Source: Merdibacter massiliensis
GTDB lineage: Bacteria; Bacillota_I; Bacilli_A; Erysipelotrichales; Erysipelotrichaceae
NCBI RefSeq assembly: GCF_900155395.1
Contig: NZ_LT699728.1
Span: 124,001 to 188,000 of the forward strand
Length of the DNA: 64,000 nt
Direction: 5' to 3'
The translations under genes were made by a program, and so were the position numbers. Of the stretch, positions 7,009 through 15,374 are shown in pieces. The stretch's first letter is position 1, and every line of letters begins with the position of its first letter. A model generated the notes under the pieces. The model saw only the letters and a list, made by a program, of their open reading frames with translations, was not told the origin of the DNA and did not search any database.

Positions 7009-10000
7009 TTATTTTACTGCTTTTCTCTTTCTATCGATCACTGCCCACGCACCTGCAGCTGAAGCAAAGGATAAAGCCCAGACTGCACTATCATTTGCTG
7101 CTGCTGTTTGCACGCCAGAAGGATCTTTTTGCATCTCTTTTTTGTTTTCTTGTTCTACTTCGCTGTTCAATTCTTTATTCATTCGATCTAATAAAGCATT
7201 CAACTTCATATCTGCATCTTGATATGCCTTTTTTGCCATCGCATAGGCTTCCTGATCTGAAGCAGACTCTTTCTCCAGCATGGCTAATGCTTTTTGTGCT
7301 TGCTCATATTCATTGATTGCTATCCATAACTTCGGGTAATTTGCTTGGAAAGCATTCACAAAAGCATCATCGCTATTCAATAATAATCCGCTCATGCCTG
7401 CTTTGATATCTGCAAATTCTTTATTCAAATGATCCAATAGATCCTTGCGTCCTTGTTTAGTAGCCAGCTCTTTTTCAACATCTTGTACTGCAGCAGCATT
7501 CATCCGGATTCTCTTGTCAGTCTCTGTCAGTTTTCCATTGATGGAAGCCAGCTTATTGTTTTGTAGATGGATCGCTTCTTCTGATTTAGAAAGTGTGTCT
7601 AACAATTCATTATAATGCTCGATCACGGCAAAAGCAGCTTCTTGTTCTTTTTCTTTCTTATCCAAAGTATCTGCTTTTTCCTTCACCATCATTTCTTTCT
7701 CTTGCATTGTTTTTTTCGTATCTTGAATCTGGCTGTCGATCTTTCCTTTTTCTGCTTTTTTCGAATCCAATGCATTGACTGCCGCTTTGACTAATTGCTC
7801 TTTTTCCGTCTTTGCCTGTTTGGCCGCATCTAACATTCGCTGTGATTCTTTTTTGGCAGCTTCTAGATCTTTCAGTTTTGTTTCTGCCTGTTCTTTGGCA
7901 GCGAGCTGTGCGGCTTTTGCTGCTTCTTTTGATTCTAACAGCTCTTTTGCATCAAACAATGTTTTGTATACGCCATCTATTTTCAATGTTTTTGCACGAA
8001 TTTCGCTCTGTAATTGCTCTTTTTTTGTTTTGGCGTCCGTTAGTACCTTATTAGCATCACTGACTTTTGTTTTTAGATCTGTCAACTTTTGTTTTGCATC
8101 TGCAATTGTCGCTTTGCTTGTATTGTATGTCTCCAGATTCGTTTGCAGAGCAGTATTTTTCTGATCAAAAATAGCTTTATTTGTATCGTACTGTTTTCTT
8201 AACGCAGCCGTTTCTTTCACTAATTGATCATATCTTGCTTTGGCAGCGGCATGTTTCTTTTTCAGATCCTCAGTAACATCTTTTTTTGCCATTGCTTTTT
8301 TGTATTCTTCCATTTTGGTACGATATTCTGATACAGTCATTGTATCTTTTAATTCGTCTTCTTGCCAGAATGTCTGACTGCTCGTACCTTCTGTTGTAGC
8401 AAAACCGGTAACCTTATGCGATGGGCGTACCAGATTTAAATAATGACCGATGGATGGATAAATATTACTGTATTTCGTACTGACTTCATATGCATCCATC
8501 GTTGCCAATCCTGGATACTTTCCTTCTTTTACATAGCCATCAAACAATTCTTTCTCTTTATCATACCAGCCTTTGAACATGTCTGTGGTTGCTGTTGTTA
8601 AGTTTTCTGCTGCATTTGTATGATTGATCTTTACTTCTTTGCTGTGATCGAAGTGATCATATTTTGCATAATGTGAATTGAACCAAGAAGTAAGCATCAA
8701 CATGGAGCTGACTTTAAATTCAGGCAGTTTTAAATCACGGCGGATGGCATTGGATTCTTCGATATGTGTCAATGCTTGTTCCAGTTCAGTCAACGTCATA
8801 CCATTGTTTTCCAAATGAATCCTGTCTTTCCATTTTTCTCCAGATGACTGTTTCAATTCAAGAAGCTCATCTAAAAATTTGACGGAATCTGTATGTTTGG
8901 CAAATTGTAAGAAACTGCGCATATATGATTTGTTCTGCATTGTTTCTTCCGCTTTCTTTATTTTTTTATCTAACTGATTGAAAGCTGCTCTCGCACGTAC
9001 AATCTCCAACTGTCTTGTATTGATATTGCTGAGTGCTTGTTCATATATTTTTCTAGCATCAGCTGCTTCTTTTTTCAATTGCTCTCTTTCATTATTGGTG
9101 CGTTCAACGGCACGTTCTGCCTCTTCTTTGGCTTTGGCCGTTTTTGTCAGTTCATCTGATAATGTCTCATAATTTTTCTGACTGTCTTTTACTTTTTCTT
9201 CTGCCGCTACAAGGGAAGCACGTTTAGCATCCAATTCTGATTTTGCTTTTTGGTAAGCAGATTGTGCTTCAGCAACCGTTTTCTCTTGATCCATCACCAT
9301 TTTTGATGCAGCTTCATATTCCTTGTTTGCCGTTTCTAATTCAGCTGTAACAGCAGTCATGGCATCTGCCGCGTGTAATTGATCATGATTACGCTGAGCT
9401 GTTTCTAGATCCATAACCGCTTGGTTTTGTGCTTCTTTTGCTGCAGTTAATTGTTGTGTTGCTGTTTCAACTTCTTTTTCCAGGTTTGCCGCATTCTTTT
9501 CCAACTGCATCAGCTGTTCTTTTATCTGATCTTGCTGCGTAACTGCTTGGTTATAATCCGTTTGTGCTGCTTCCACAGCATGCTTTGCAGCATCTACTGC
9601 AGCATGTGCCTGCATGGTCTTTTCTTCCGTTGCTTCTTTTGCCGCTTCCTCTGCAGCTTTTAATGCAGTTTGTTTTTCTTTTAATGCCTCCTGCGCCTGA
9701 TTGAGTGCCTCCTGTGCCGTTTTCAGCTGTTCACTCAATTCTTCTTTATTTTTGTTTAGCTGTTCCAACTGTGCATTGCTTTCATCGATTGCATTTTGTT
9801 GTTTTGCCATCTCTGTTTCTAAATCTCGCTGCAGTTGTTCGTTTAATGCATCCAAAGCTGCTTTCTTATCATCTGCTTCCGTTTTTGCCTCTTCTAACAT
9901 CGGCATTTTTTCATCTGCTGTTTTTTTAGCAGCATCCATTGCTTCTTTTGCTTCATCGCGGTGAGCAGTCGCCTCCATCACTTGATCATGCAAGGCATCT

Positions 10001-10122
10001 GCATTTTTATTTGTATTTTCTTCTTTCTCTACTTTCGTATTTGCAAGAACTGAAGTTGGGACAACACTGGTCGCCAACATGGTCGTAACAGCTGTCGCTG
10101 CAAGTAATCTCTTTGATTTCAT
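7009..10122 (-). CDS. SEC10/PgrA-like surface protein with long coiled coils and a CAP-like domain
   Basis: The 1037-residue protein has a signal peptide (MKSKRLLAATAVTTMLATSV), then about 330 residues of Ala/Glu/Lys-rich heptads. A globular part follows at about 400-580 (HIEESNAIRRDLKL, TSWFNSHYAKYDHFDHSKE, NAAENLTT) that resembles a CAP/SCP-like domain, then another long coiled coil. The tail GVQTAAANDSAVWAL plus a hydrophobic helix and DRKRKAVK looks like a wall- or membrane-anchor signal without LPxTG. The order coiled coil, CAP domain, coiled coil, anchor is that of Enterococcus PrgA/Sec10 surface-exclusion proteins. The gene is preceded by a small XRE regulator on the same strand. Confidence 0.75.
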   Translation of the reverse strand: MKSKRLLAATAVTTMLATSVVPTSVLANTKVEKEENTNKNADALHDQVMEATAHRDEAKEAMDAAKKTADEKMPMLEEAKTEADDKKAALDALNEQLQRDLETEMAKQQNAIDESNAQLEQLNKNKEELSEQLKTAQEALNQAQEALKEKQTALKAAEEAAKEATEEKTMQAHAAVDAAKHAVEAAQTDYNQAVTQQDQIKEQLMQLEKNAANLEKEVETATQQLTAAKEAQNQAVMDLETAQRNHDQLHAADAMTAVTAELETANKEYEAASKMVMDQEKTVAEAQSAYQKAKSELDAKRASLVAAEEKVKDSQKNYETLSDELTKTAKAKEEAERAVERTNNEREQLKKEAADARKIYEQALSNINTRQLEIVRARAAFNQLDKKIKKAEETMQNKSYMRSFLQFAKHTDSVKFLDELLELKQSSGEKWKDRIHLENNGMTLTELEQALTHIEESNAIRRDLKLPEFKVSSMLMLTSWFNSHYAKYDHFDHSKEVKINHTNAAENLTTATTDMFKGWYDKEKELFDGYVKEGKYPGLATMDAYEVSTKYSNIYPSIGHYLNLVRPSHKVTGFATTEGTSSQTFWQEDELKDTMTVSEYRTKMEEYKKAMAKKDVTEDLKKKHAAAKARYDQLVKETAALRKQYDTNKAIFDQKNTALQTNLETYNTSKATIADAKQKLTDLKTKVSDANKVLTDAKTKKEQLQSEIRAKTLKIDGVYKTLFDAKELLESKEAAKAAQLAAKEQAETKLKDLEAAKKESQRMLDAAKQAKTEKEQLVKAAVNALDSKKAEKGKIDSQIQDTKKTMQEKEMMVKEKADTLDKKEKEQEAAFAVIEHYNELLDTLSKSEEAIHLQNNKLASINGKLTETDKRIRMNAAAVQDVEKELATKQGRKDLLDHLNKEFADIKAGMSGLLLNSDDAFVNAFQANYPKLWIAINEYEQAQKALAMLEKESASDQEAYAMAKKAYQDADMKLNALLDRMNKELNSEVEQENKKEMQKDPSGVQTAAANDSAVWALSFASAAGAWAVIDRKRKAVK

Positions 10123-10230
10123 CTGTCGATAGGCTGGAAAGATCTCTCAAATATTGGAATAGCCTCTATCTCCTCTCTTTTTCATCACTCTTTCCCACTT
10201 AAAACGTACTCGTTTCTAAGCAATTCCCTT

Positions 10231-10258
10231 CTATATAAATCCCATTATTGGGATATAG
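10231..10258. promoter_or_regulatory. Candidate operator or hairpin between the XRE gene and the SEC10-like gene
   Basis: TCCCA-TTAT-TGGGA (10240-10253) is flanked by CTATAT and TATAG, giving an extended imperfect palindrome over the stop codon of the XRE gene and 110 bases upstream of the SEC10-like start. Confidence 0.4.
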
Positions 10259-10460
10259 AAGATAAAAAAATTTCAGCTTTTTCATTGTTATCATGAATAT
10301 TCAATATCTCGCAGATTTTGATCACGTCTGAAACAGTCACGCTCGATCTCCCGTTGACCTTATTGCTTAACGCATTTTTTGATATTCCCAATTCCTTTGC
10401 TAATCGGGTTTGTGTATAACCGGAGCGAACGATGGCCATCTTAAATAAAGCCTTATTCAT
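10245..10460 (-). CDS. Small XRE-family DNA-binding protein
   Basis: The 71-residue product (start MNKALFKMAIVRSG at 10460; AAAGG lies 9 bases upstream, better placed than for the alternative ATG at 10469) is a single XRE helix-turn-helix: TRLAKELGISKNALSNKVNG followed by VTVSDVIKICEIL. It resembles Cro-like or short phage regulators. It is divergent from the CI-like repressor at 10627 across 166 bases containing an inverted repeat, and co-oriented with the SEC10-like surface gene. Confidence 0.85.
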   Translation of the reverse strand: MNKALFKMAIVRSGYTQTRLAKELGISKNALSNKVNGRSSVTVSDVIKICEILNIHDNNEKAEIFLSSISQ

Positions 10461-10545
10461 AACGATCATCCTTTCCCATCATCTCATCTTTAATCGTATT
10501 CATAGTACCATTGCTCTTGCATGCTGTCAACCCAATATTGAGTCA

Positions 10546-10562
10546 ATGAATAATATATTCAT
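10546..10562. promoter_or_regulatory. Candidate operator in the divergent repressor region
   Basis: A perfect 7-3-7 inverted repeat (ATGAATA, ATA, TATTCAT) lies between the two divergent XRE genes. A related palindrome TGAATATTCA lies within the small XRE gene near 10292. Both are typical of XRE operator geometry. Confidence 0.5.
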
Positions 10563-10571
10563 GCACCTCGT

Positions 10572-10599
10572 TTGCAAAATTGGGATTTTGATTTATAAT
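10572..10599 (+). promoter_or_regulatory. Promoter of the CI-like repressor gene
   Basis: TTGCAA (10572-10577), a 16-base spacer and TATAAT (10594-10599) lie 28 bases upstream of the start codon at 10627. The inverted repeat at 10546-10562 is just upstream. Confidence 0.65.
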
Positions 10600-10626
10600 T
10601 TTAGATGTACTCTGGGGGAATTAATT

Positions 10627-11283
10627 ATGAAAAATGAAATATCGAAACGTTTGAAGGAAGTCATCGCCTATAAGAAGATTTCCTATAATACGCTTCAACA
10701 ATTAACCGGTATTCCAAAATCTGCCATTCAGCGTTATGCGGCCGGCGACACAGAAAAACTGCCTATCGATCGTGTGATCATTTTAGCAAAAGTTCTAAAT
10801 GTTTCGCCGAAATATTTACTTGGCTGGGAACCATACAAGGAAATGAAAGATGATGCTGCTTTAACTGATTTTTTCCCTATCGCTTATTATGAGATCCAAA
10901 ATTATGAAATCGGGGAGTTTTCTACAAGCTGTGTTTTTGTGCCGAAAAAATTTATTGATAAAAGAGAGAATCTGCTGGCATTAAAAATCATGGATGACAG
11001 TATGAATCATATCTTTTTACCGAACTCGATCGTCATCGTTGAGAAGATTCCTTTAGAAGAACCAATTGCCGATGGAACCATTGTAAGCGTATTGATAGAA
11101 GATCAATGTTATATCCGCCGTGTTTACTTTGATAAGGATTCCTGTACTTTCTTAGCAGACAGCTCTAATAGAAAGTATGTGCCTGTTACTGAGAAGACTT
11201 CCCATGTAACGATCTTTGGAAAAGTAATCTGGCATATGAATCCGGATAATATTTCAGACTATTATGATGAGATGTCCAAGTAA
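10627..11283 (+). CDS. CI-like repressor: XRE domain plus S24 peptidase-like domain
   Basis: The 218-residue product starts at MKNEISKRLKEV after GGGGG. Residues 1-70 form an XRE domain (LQQLTGIPKSAIQRYAAG). Residues 95-218 resemble the LexA/CI S24 domain, with MDDSMNHIFLP as the serine motif and GTIVSVLIEDQCYIRRVYF where the catalytic lysine normally sits. The lysine position reads Arg-Arg, so self-cleavage may be lost. It is followed by a terminator. Together with the divergent small XRE gene it looks like a lysogeny-type switch left without a phage. Confidence 0.85.
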   Translation: MKNEISKRLKEVIAYKKISYNTLQQLTGIPKSAIQRYAAGDTEKLPIDRVIILAKVLNVSPKYLLGWEPYKEMKDDAALTDFFPIAYYEIQNYEIGEFSTSCVFVPKKFIDKRENLLALKIMDDSMNHIFLPNSIVIVEKIPLEEPIADGTIVSVLIEDQCYIRRVYFDKDSCTFLADSSNRKYVPVTEKTSHVTIFGKVIWHMNPDNISDYYDEMSK

Positions 11284-11300
11284 AACGATTCTGTAAAGTA

Positions 11301-11347
11301 AAGTGAGTACCTGTTACTTGATTATCAAGTTTAGATACTCACTTTTC
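11301..11347 (+). terminator. Terminator of the CI-like repressor gene
   Basis: AAGTGAGTA (11301-11309) pairs with TACTCACTT (11336-11344), followed by TTCT; the loop itself contains a small ACTTGA/TCAAGT hairpin. Confidence 0.7.
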
Positions 11348-11826
11348 TAATGAAGAAATTTTCTATTATTTATTTCATATATAGATCAATACAACATGAG
11401 ACTATCCTTTTCTACTTACAGTTGTACTCTTATTTGCATGCACAATTTTACCTTGCTCTTCAAGTAAAATTTTTTTGGTTATGTGACAACTAATATAAAA
11501 AATATATAAGGAAAGAATATTTTAGTAAACATGTAAACTCAAACGAAAAAAGTTCAAAATATATGGTAAATAGAAGACCAAATCGATCAGTATTTAAAAT
11601 TATTTTGTGATTATCAATGAACAAATGTATTTATCCAAATCAACTAGCAAAGAGTATAACATACAATTAAAAAAGTTTTAGAACATAAAAAATTTAGAAA
11701 GCATACAACTGTAAAACACATTTTTTATCTACAATGTTCTAAAACAAGAACGAATGAAATCTAATCTAGATTTTTTAAATAACAGATTTCCCAAAAATCA
11801 GAAAAAATTTGAGAATGTAGAAAAAG
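11348..11826. other. AT-rich intergenic region without a recognisable gene
   Basis: About 480 bases, much more AT-rich than the neighbours. I see no open reading frame with a ribosome-binding site and no structured RNA that I recognise. Confidence 0.5.
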
Positions 11827-11892
11827 ATGTGTAAATAGTTGAAAACAGGTAAGAATGAAGATGAATAACGATCTTATCAGGAGGAATTCGAC

Positions 11893-13107
11893 ATGAACAC
11901 ATCTTTTATTTCGACACAACAGATCAAGGATCTGATCAATGAACAAAAGTTTACATCTACCAAGGATATCATGGACTGCATGAAGAGCATGTTCGCCGAT
12001 GTCCTCGAACAAACATTACAAGCCGAAATGGATCAGCATCTCGGTTATGAACATGCGGAAAGAAGAAATGATGATGCTAAAAAGAATTATCGCAACGGTT
12101 CCGTTAAAAGGACGATGAAAACACAGCTGGGTGAAGTGGAGGTCAATGTCCCCAGAGACCGCAACGGAGAATTCGAACCAAAGATCATCTCAAAGTATCA
12201 GCGCAATGCAGATGGTATCGAGGAACGTATCCTGTCCCTTTATGCTGCTGGCATGTCTACCCGTGATATCAAGGAGCAGATCAAAGGTCTATATGACGTG
12301 GAGATATCGGAAGGACTTGTAAGCAAGATCAGTGAGCGTATCCTTCCTGAGGTGAAACAATGGCAGGATCGCCCTTTAGAAGCCTGTTATCCCTTCGTAT
12401 TCATGGATGCCATCCATTACAAGATCCGTGAAGATCATCATGTGGTGACAAAGGCTGCCTATGTAATCCTGGGAATCAATGAGGACGGGATCAAAGAGGT
12501 CCTTGGCTTATGGGTAGGTGCCAGCGAATCGGCCAAATACTGGATGGGCGTATTGAATGAGCTGAAAAGCAGAGGGGTACAGAACGTTTCTTTGTTCTGC
12601 GTAGACGGCCTTACCGGCTTCAAAGAAGCAATCACGGCTGTTTATCCCAAAGCAAGGATACAGAGATGCATCATTCACCAGATCCGCAGCAGCACACGTT
12701 TTGTGAGCTATAAACACATCAAGGAATTTATGAAAGATCTCAAGCAGGTATATCAGGCAAATACAGAAGAACAGGCCATGAGCCAGCTGGCGGCATTCAG
12801 TGAAAAATGGGAGAAACAATATCCAACAGCGGTGCATAGCTGGGAAGAAAATTGGGACATACTAAGCACGTATTTCGATTATCCCGTGGAAATCCGAAAG
12901 ATCATCTATACGACAAATGCGATCGAAGGACTAAACCGACAATTCAGAAAAGTGACAAAGACAAAGAATGTATTCCCTAATGATGACAGCTTGAGGAAGA
13001 TGCTGTATCTGGCTATTCAGAATTTGAGCAGCAGATGGACACAGCGGTGCAGGAACTGGGACCTGATCATCAATCAGCTCAGGATCATGGACAGCAGTGA
13101 AGAATGA
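11893..13107 (+). CDS. IS256-family (Mutator-like) transposase
   Basis: The 404-residue protein is of full family length, with GGAGG 8 bases before the ATG. The DDE triad is visible: FMDAIHYKIRE (Asp), FCVDGLTGFKEA (Asp) and TNAIEGLNRQFRK (Glu). The family signature RIQRCIIHQIR is also present. It appears intact. The codon-rich, less AT-rich sequence contrasts with the flanking intergenic DNA, as expected of a recent insertion. Confidence 0.93.
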   Translation: MNTSFISTQQIKDLINEQKFTSTKDIMDCMKSMFADVLEQTLQAEMDQHLGYEHAERRNDDAKKNYRNGSVKRTMKTQLGEVEVNVPRDRNGEFEPKIISKYQRNADGIEERILSLYAAGMSTRDIKEQIKGLYDVEISEGLVSKISERILPEVKQWQDRPLEACYPFVFMDAIHYKIREDHHVVTKAAYVILGINEDGIKEVLGLWVGASESAKYWMGVLNELKSRGVQNVSLFCVDGLTGFKEAITAVYPKARIQRCIIHQIRSSTRFVSYKHIKEFMKDLKQVYQANTEEQAMSQLAAFSEKWEKQYPTAVHSWEENWDILSTYFDYPVEIRKIIYTTNAIEGLNRQFRKVTKTKNVFPNDDSLRKMLYLAIQNLSSRWTQRCRNWDLIINQLRIMDSSEE

Positions 13108-13123
13108 TATGTAATAAAAAACG

Positions 13124-13166
13124 AAAAAAAGCCGGCATGAAATCAACTCAATGATCATACCGGCTT
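13124..13166 (-). terminator. Strong terminator inside the right end of the IS256 element
   Basis: On the minus strand GCCGG-TATGA and TCATG-CCGGC pair, followed by seven T. It faces incoming transcription from the defence genes to the right and would protect the transposase from antisense read-through. Confidence 0.7.
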
Positions 13167-13261
13167 AAGGGACGAGGACAAAGGTCAGGTGACATCATTC
13201 GACTTTCACGGGTCAAAACCTGTCGAATATTACTTACACATGATTGGTCACATTCCCCATA

Positions 13262-13300
13262 AAATAAAAAAAACCATCGTATATGGTTTTTTTTATTTTA
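13262..13300. terminator. Bidirectional terminator after the AbiL-like genes
   Basis: AAACCAT (13271-13277) pairs with ATGGTTT (13283-13289), with long A and T runs on either side, so it works as a terminator in both directions. It lies 16 bases beyond the stop codon at 13316. Confidence 0.7.
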
Positions 13301-13315
13301 TCTACAAGCAATATA

Positions 13316-13909
13316 TTATTTACTATTGTCTAAACAAAAACTGATAAATACGTCCATATTTGTATCAGAAATCTTCGATAATTTATTTGAAAATTCAGTC
13401 AATTCAACAGATTCATCATTTCTATATCTCTCTTCTGTTGGAAATATAGAAATATACTCTGACTTCATATTTATACCCCTTTTTTTAAATTTGATGCCTG
13501 CTTTTTGCATAACATTTTCCAGATTATTAGAGTTATAAATAGGAACAATATATTCATAAGCCCAATGTCCCCTAAATAATTCTTTACTAATAAATTTTTG
13601 TTTCATTTGTTCTGAACAATCATCTGTATCCATAATAATAAATATTTTAAAAGATGATGTTATTTGCTTTTTTGAAACAATTTCTACGGATGGGTATTGA
13701 TTACAAAAGTTTTTAAAAGATTTTAATCTCCAATCACTAAACAAAAAATTCTGTAACCCATTAATTTGAATTGATGAATTTCCTTTGTTATTAGAAATTA
13801 CCTCCATATGAAATCTAAGTTCTCTTTTTATAAAATCAGCTATTTGTTTCTCTGACTTTCCATGTACTATAACAATACACTTTAGATAGTTTAATTCTCT
13901 TTTCCCCAT
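13316..13909 (-). CDS. RloB-domain protein, AbiLii-like
   Basis: The 197-residue protein has an N-terminal strand-turn-helix IVIVHGKSEKQIADFIKREL and a later FIIMDTDDCSEQMK, the pattern of the RloB/TOPRIM-like fold, with an Asp pair but a His where many TOPRIM proteins have Glu. It follows an AAA ATPase gene by 19 bases on the same strand. In lactococcal AbiL an ATPase (AbiLi) is paired with an RloB-type partner (AbiLii) and blocks phage, so an abortive-infection role is inferred. The AT-rich codon use differs from the surface-protein genes and suggests transfer. Confidence 0.65.
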   Translation of the reverse strand: MGKRELNYLKCIVIVHGKSEKQIADFIKRELRFHMEVISNNKGNSSIQINGLQNFLFSDWRLKSFKNFCNQYPSVEIVSKKQITSSFKIFIIMDTDDCSEQMKQKFISKELFRGHWAYEYIVPIYNSNNLENVMQKAGIKFKKRGINMKSEYISIFPTEERYRNDESVELTEFSNKLSKISDTNMDVFISFCLDNSK

Positions 13910-13928
13910 ATTACATCACCGAAACAAT

Positions 13929-15251
13929 CTATTCTTCAAAAATATTATGCAACTCATCAAAATCAATATCTTCAATATGTGGTATACCTCCATACATGCC
14001 TTCAAGATATCTTTTTCGATAATTTAAATATGGATGTGTCCTATTTTCAAAATCTGCAATATTCACTAATTCCTTATTAGCATTTCTATCTACTACAAAA
14101 GTATATATATTTTCAGGGCTTATTTTAGAATCTAATAACATGGTATTATGAGTAGTTACTATTAATTGTCCATTTATAGAATCAATAATACTATTCAAAA
14201 TAGTATTAATCAATAAATCATGAATACCTGCATCTATTTCATCTATTACTACTACAGAACCTTCAATGCACATTAGCAAAAACGGTAAAATAGTGATCAA
14301 GTGCTGAGTTCCGGTTGACTCCAATTCATAATTAACATCTATTATCTGATTGTAAATTTTTTTTCTAAAAAATAATTCATACTTAATCTGATTATCTTCT
14401 CTGTATCTTTTGTAGAAAACTTCTTTAATATCGCTATACATATATGTGAAAAATAAATTCAAAAATCTCTCTGCTTTATCAAGTTCAGATTCTTCCTCAA
14501 TATTTATTTTACCATCTGTTAAGTTTCCTAATATAAGATGAGATAATCCCATTTTACCTCTTTCTGCAACTTCTCCACTTTTTTCTTTTATTGACATTCT
14601 CATGAAAAAGGAGATAACTTCTATTAATGAACGGTGAATTTTTGCTTTTAAATAACCTTTATCTTTTTCTTCTAGCTCATTAACAATAATTGATAATAAA
14701 CTATGTTTCCCTTGATACATTTTTATTAAGTCTTTTATCTCATTTTCATATTCCTGATCAAGAAATAGATTTTTATTTATATTTTTCGTTTCATCAGATA
14801 AATCAAATAATATGGTTTTATTCTTATTTAAAACAAATGATAATTTTTCATGAATTAATCTACTATCATCATATACCAATAGATAAGATCCTTTTTTTCC
14901 ATCAATAATAAAATTAAATTCTAACTCCATATTACCTTTTGAATTTATTGTTTTACAATTACTAATAATAGATTCAGTATCTCTCAAATTTCTAGAAAGA
15001 TGCTTCATAAAGTTTTCATTTATTTTGCTGTTTTCTTCCCTTTTTTCTATAAAAACCTGAATAACTTTTCTTATAGACAAAGTTTTCATAGAGTCAATCA
15101 GTGTATAAAATGATGAAGCAAGATTTGATTTTCCTATACCGTTCTCACCATAAATTATTATTATTTTTTTTGCTTGATTCTTCCTATGTGTAAAATCTGC
15201 AGAAAAGTTTACTAATGACTTATAATTTCTTAATCTAATTCCCGTAAACAT
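13929..15251 (-). CDS. AAA family ATPase, AbiLi-like
   Basis: The 440-residue protein has a Walker A motif near the N-terminus (YGENGIGKSNLASSFY), a late Walker B (VVVIDEIDAGIHD) and a following switch histidine (LIVTTHNTMLLD). This is the ABC/SMC-like layout of OLD, RloA and AbiLi ATPases, in which a long insert separates the nucleotide motifs. It is cotranscribed with the RloB-like gene (19-base gap) and flanked by an integrase, fitting a mobile anti-phage module. The target recognised is unknown. Confidence 0.75.
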   Translation of the reverse strand: MFTGIRLRNYKSLVNFSADFTHRKNQAKKIIIIYGENGIGKSNLASSFYTLIDSMKTLSIRKVIQVFIEKREENSKINENFMKHLSRNLRDTESIISNCKTINSKGNMELEFNFIIDGKKGSYLLVYDDSRLIHEKLSFVLNKNKTILFDLSDETKNINKNLFLDQEYENEIKDLIKMYQGKHSLLSIIVNELEEKDKGYLKAKIHRSLIEVISFFMRMSIKEKSGEVAERGKMGLSHLILGNLTDGKINIEEESELDKAERFLNLFFTYMYSDIKEVFYKRYREDNQIKYELFFRKKIYNQIIDVNYELESTGTQHLITILPFLLMCIEGSVVVIDEIDAGIHDLLINTILNSIIDSINGQLIVTTHNTMLLDSKISPENIYTFVVDRNANKELVNIADFENRTHPYLNYRKRYLEGMYGGIPHIEDIDFDELHNIFEE

Positions 15252-15374
15252 AATTTAACCTCTTTCTTTTTATATTTTCATTGATACAGTTATATTATAT
15301 AACACATTTAACAAAAATATTCAATTTTAAACACACTTATTTAAATAAATGCAATCTAATTATTATGCCTTTAC

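Larger units (their letters stand above)
11827..13240 (+). mobile_element. IS256-family insertion sequence
   Basis: The transposase is flanked by imperfect terminal repeats: TGTGTAAATAG..ACAGGT on the left and, in reverse complement, TGTGTAAGTAAT..ACAGGT on the right, about 15 of 22 positions matching. The edges are approximate and no convincing 8-base target duplication was found. Confidence 0.7.

Noticed and set aside
7095-9964. Long plus-strand open frames opposite the coiled-coil gene
   Set aside because: Antisense shadows of a low-complexity Ala/Glu/Lys gene; no ribosome-binding sites or family motifs.
11827-13240. Target-site duplication of the IS256 element
   Set aside because: The 8-base flanks of the inferred ends do not match; the ends may be off by a few bases.
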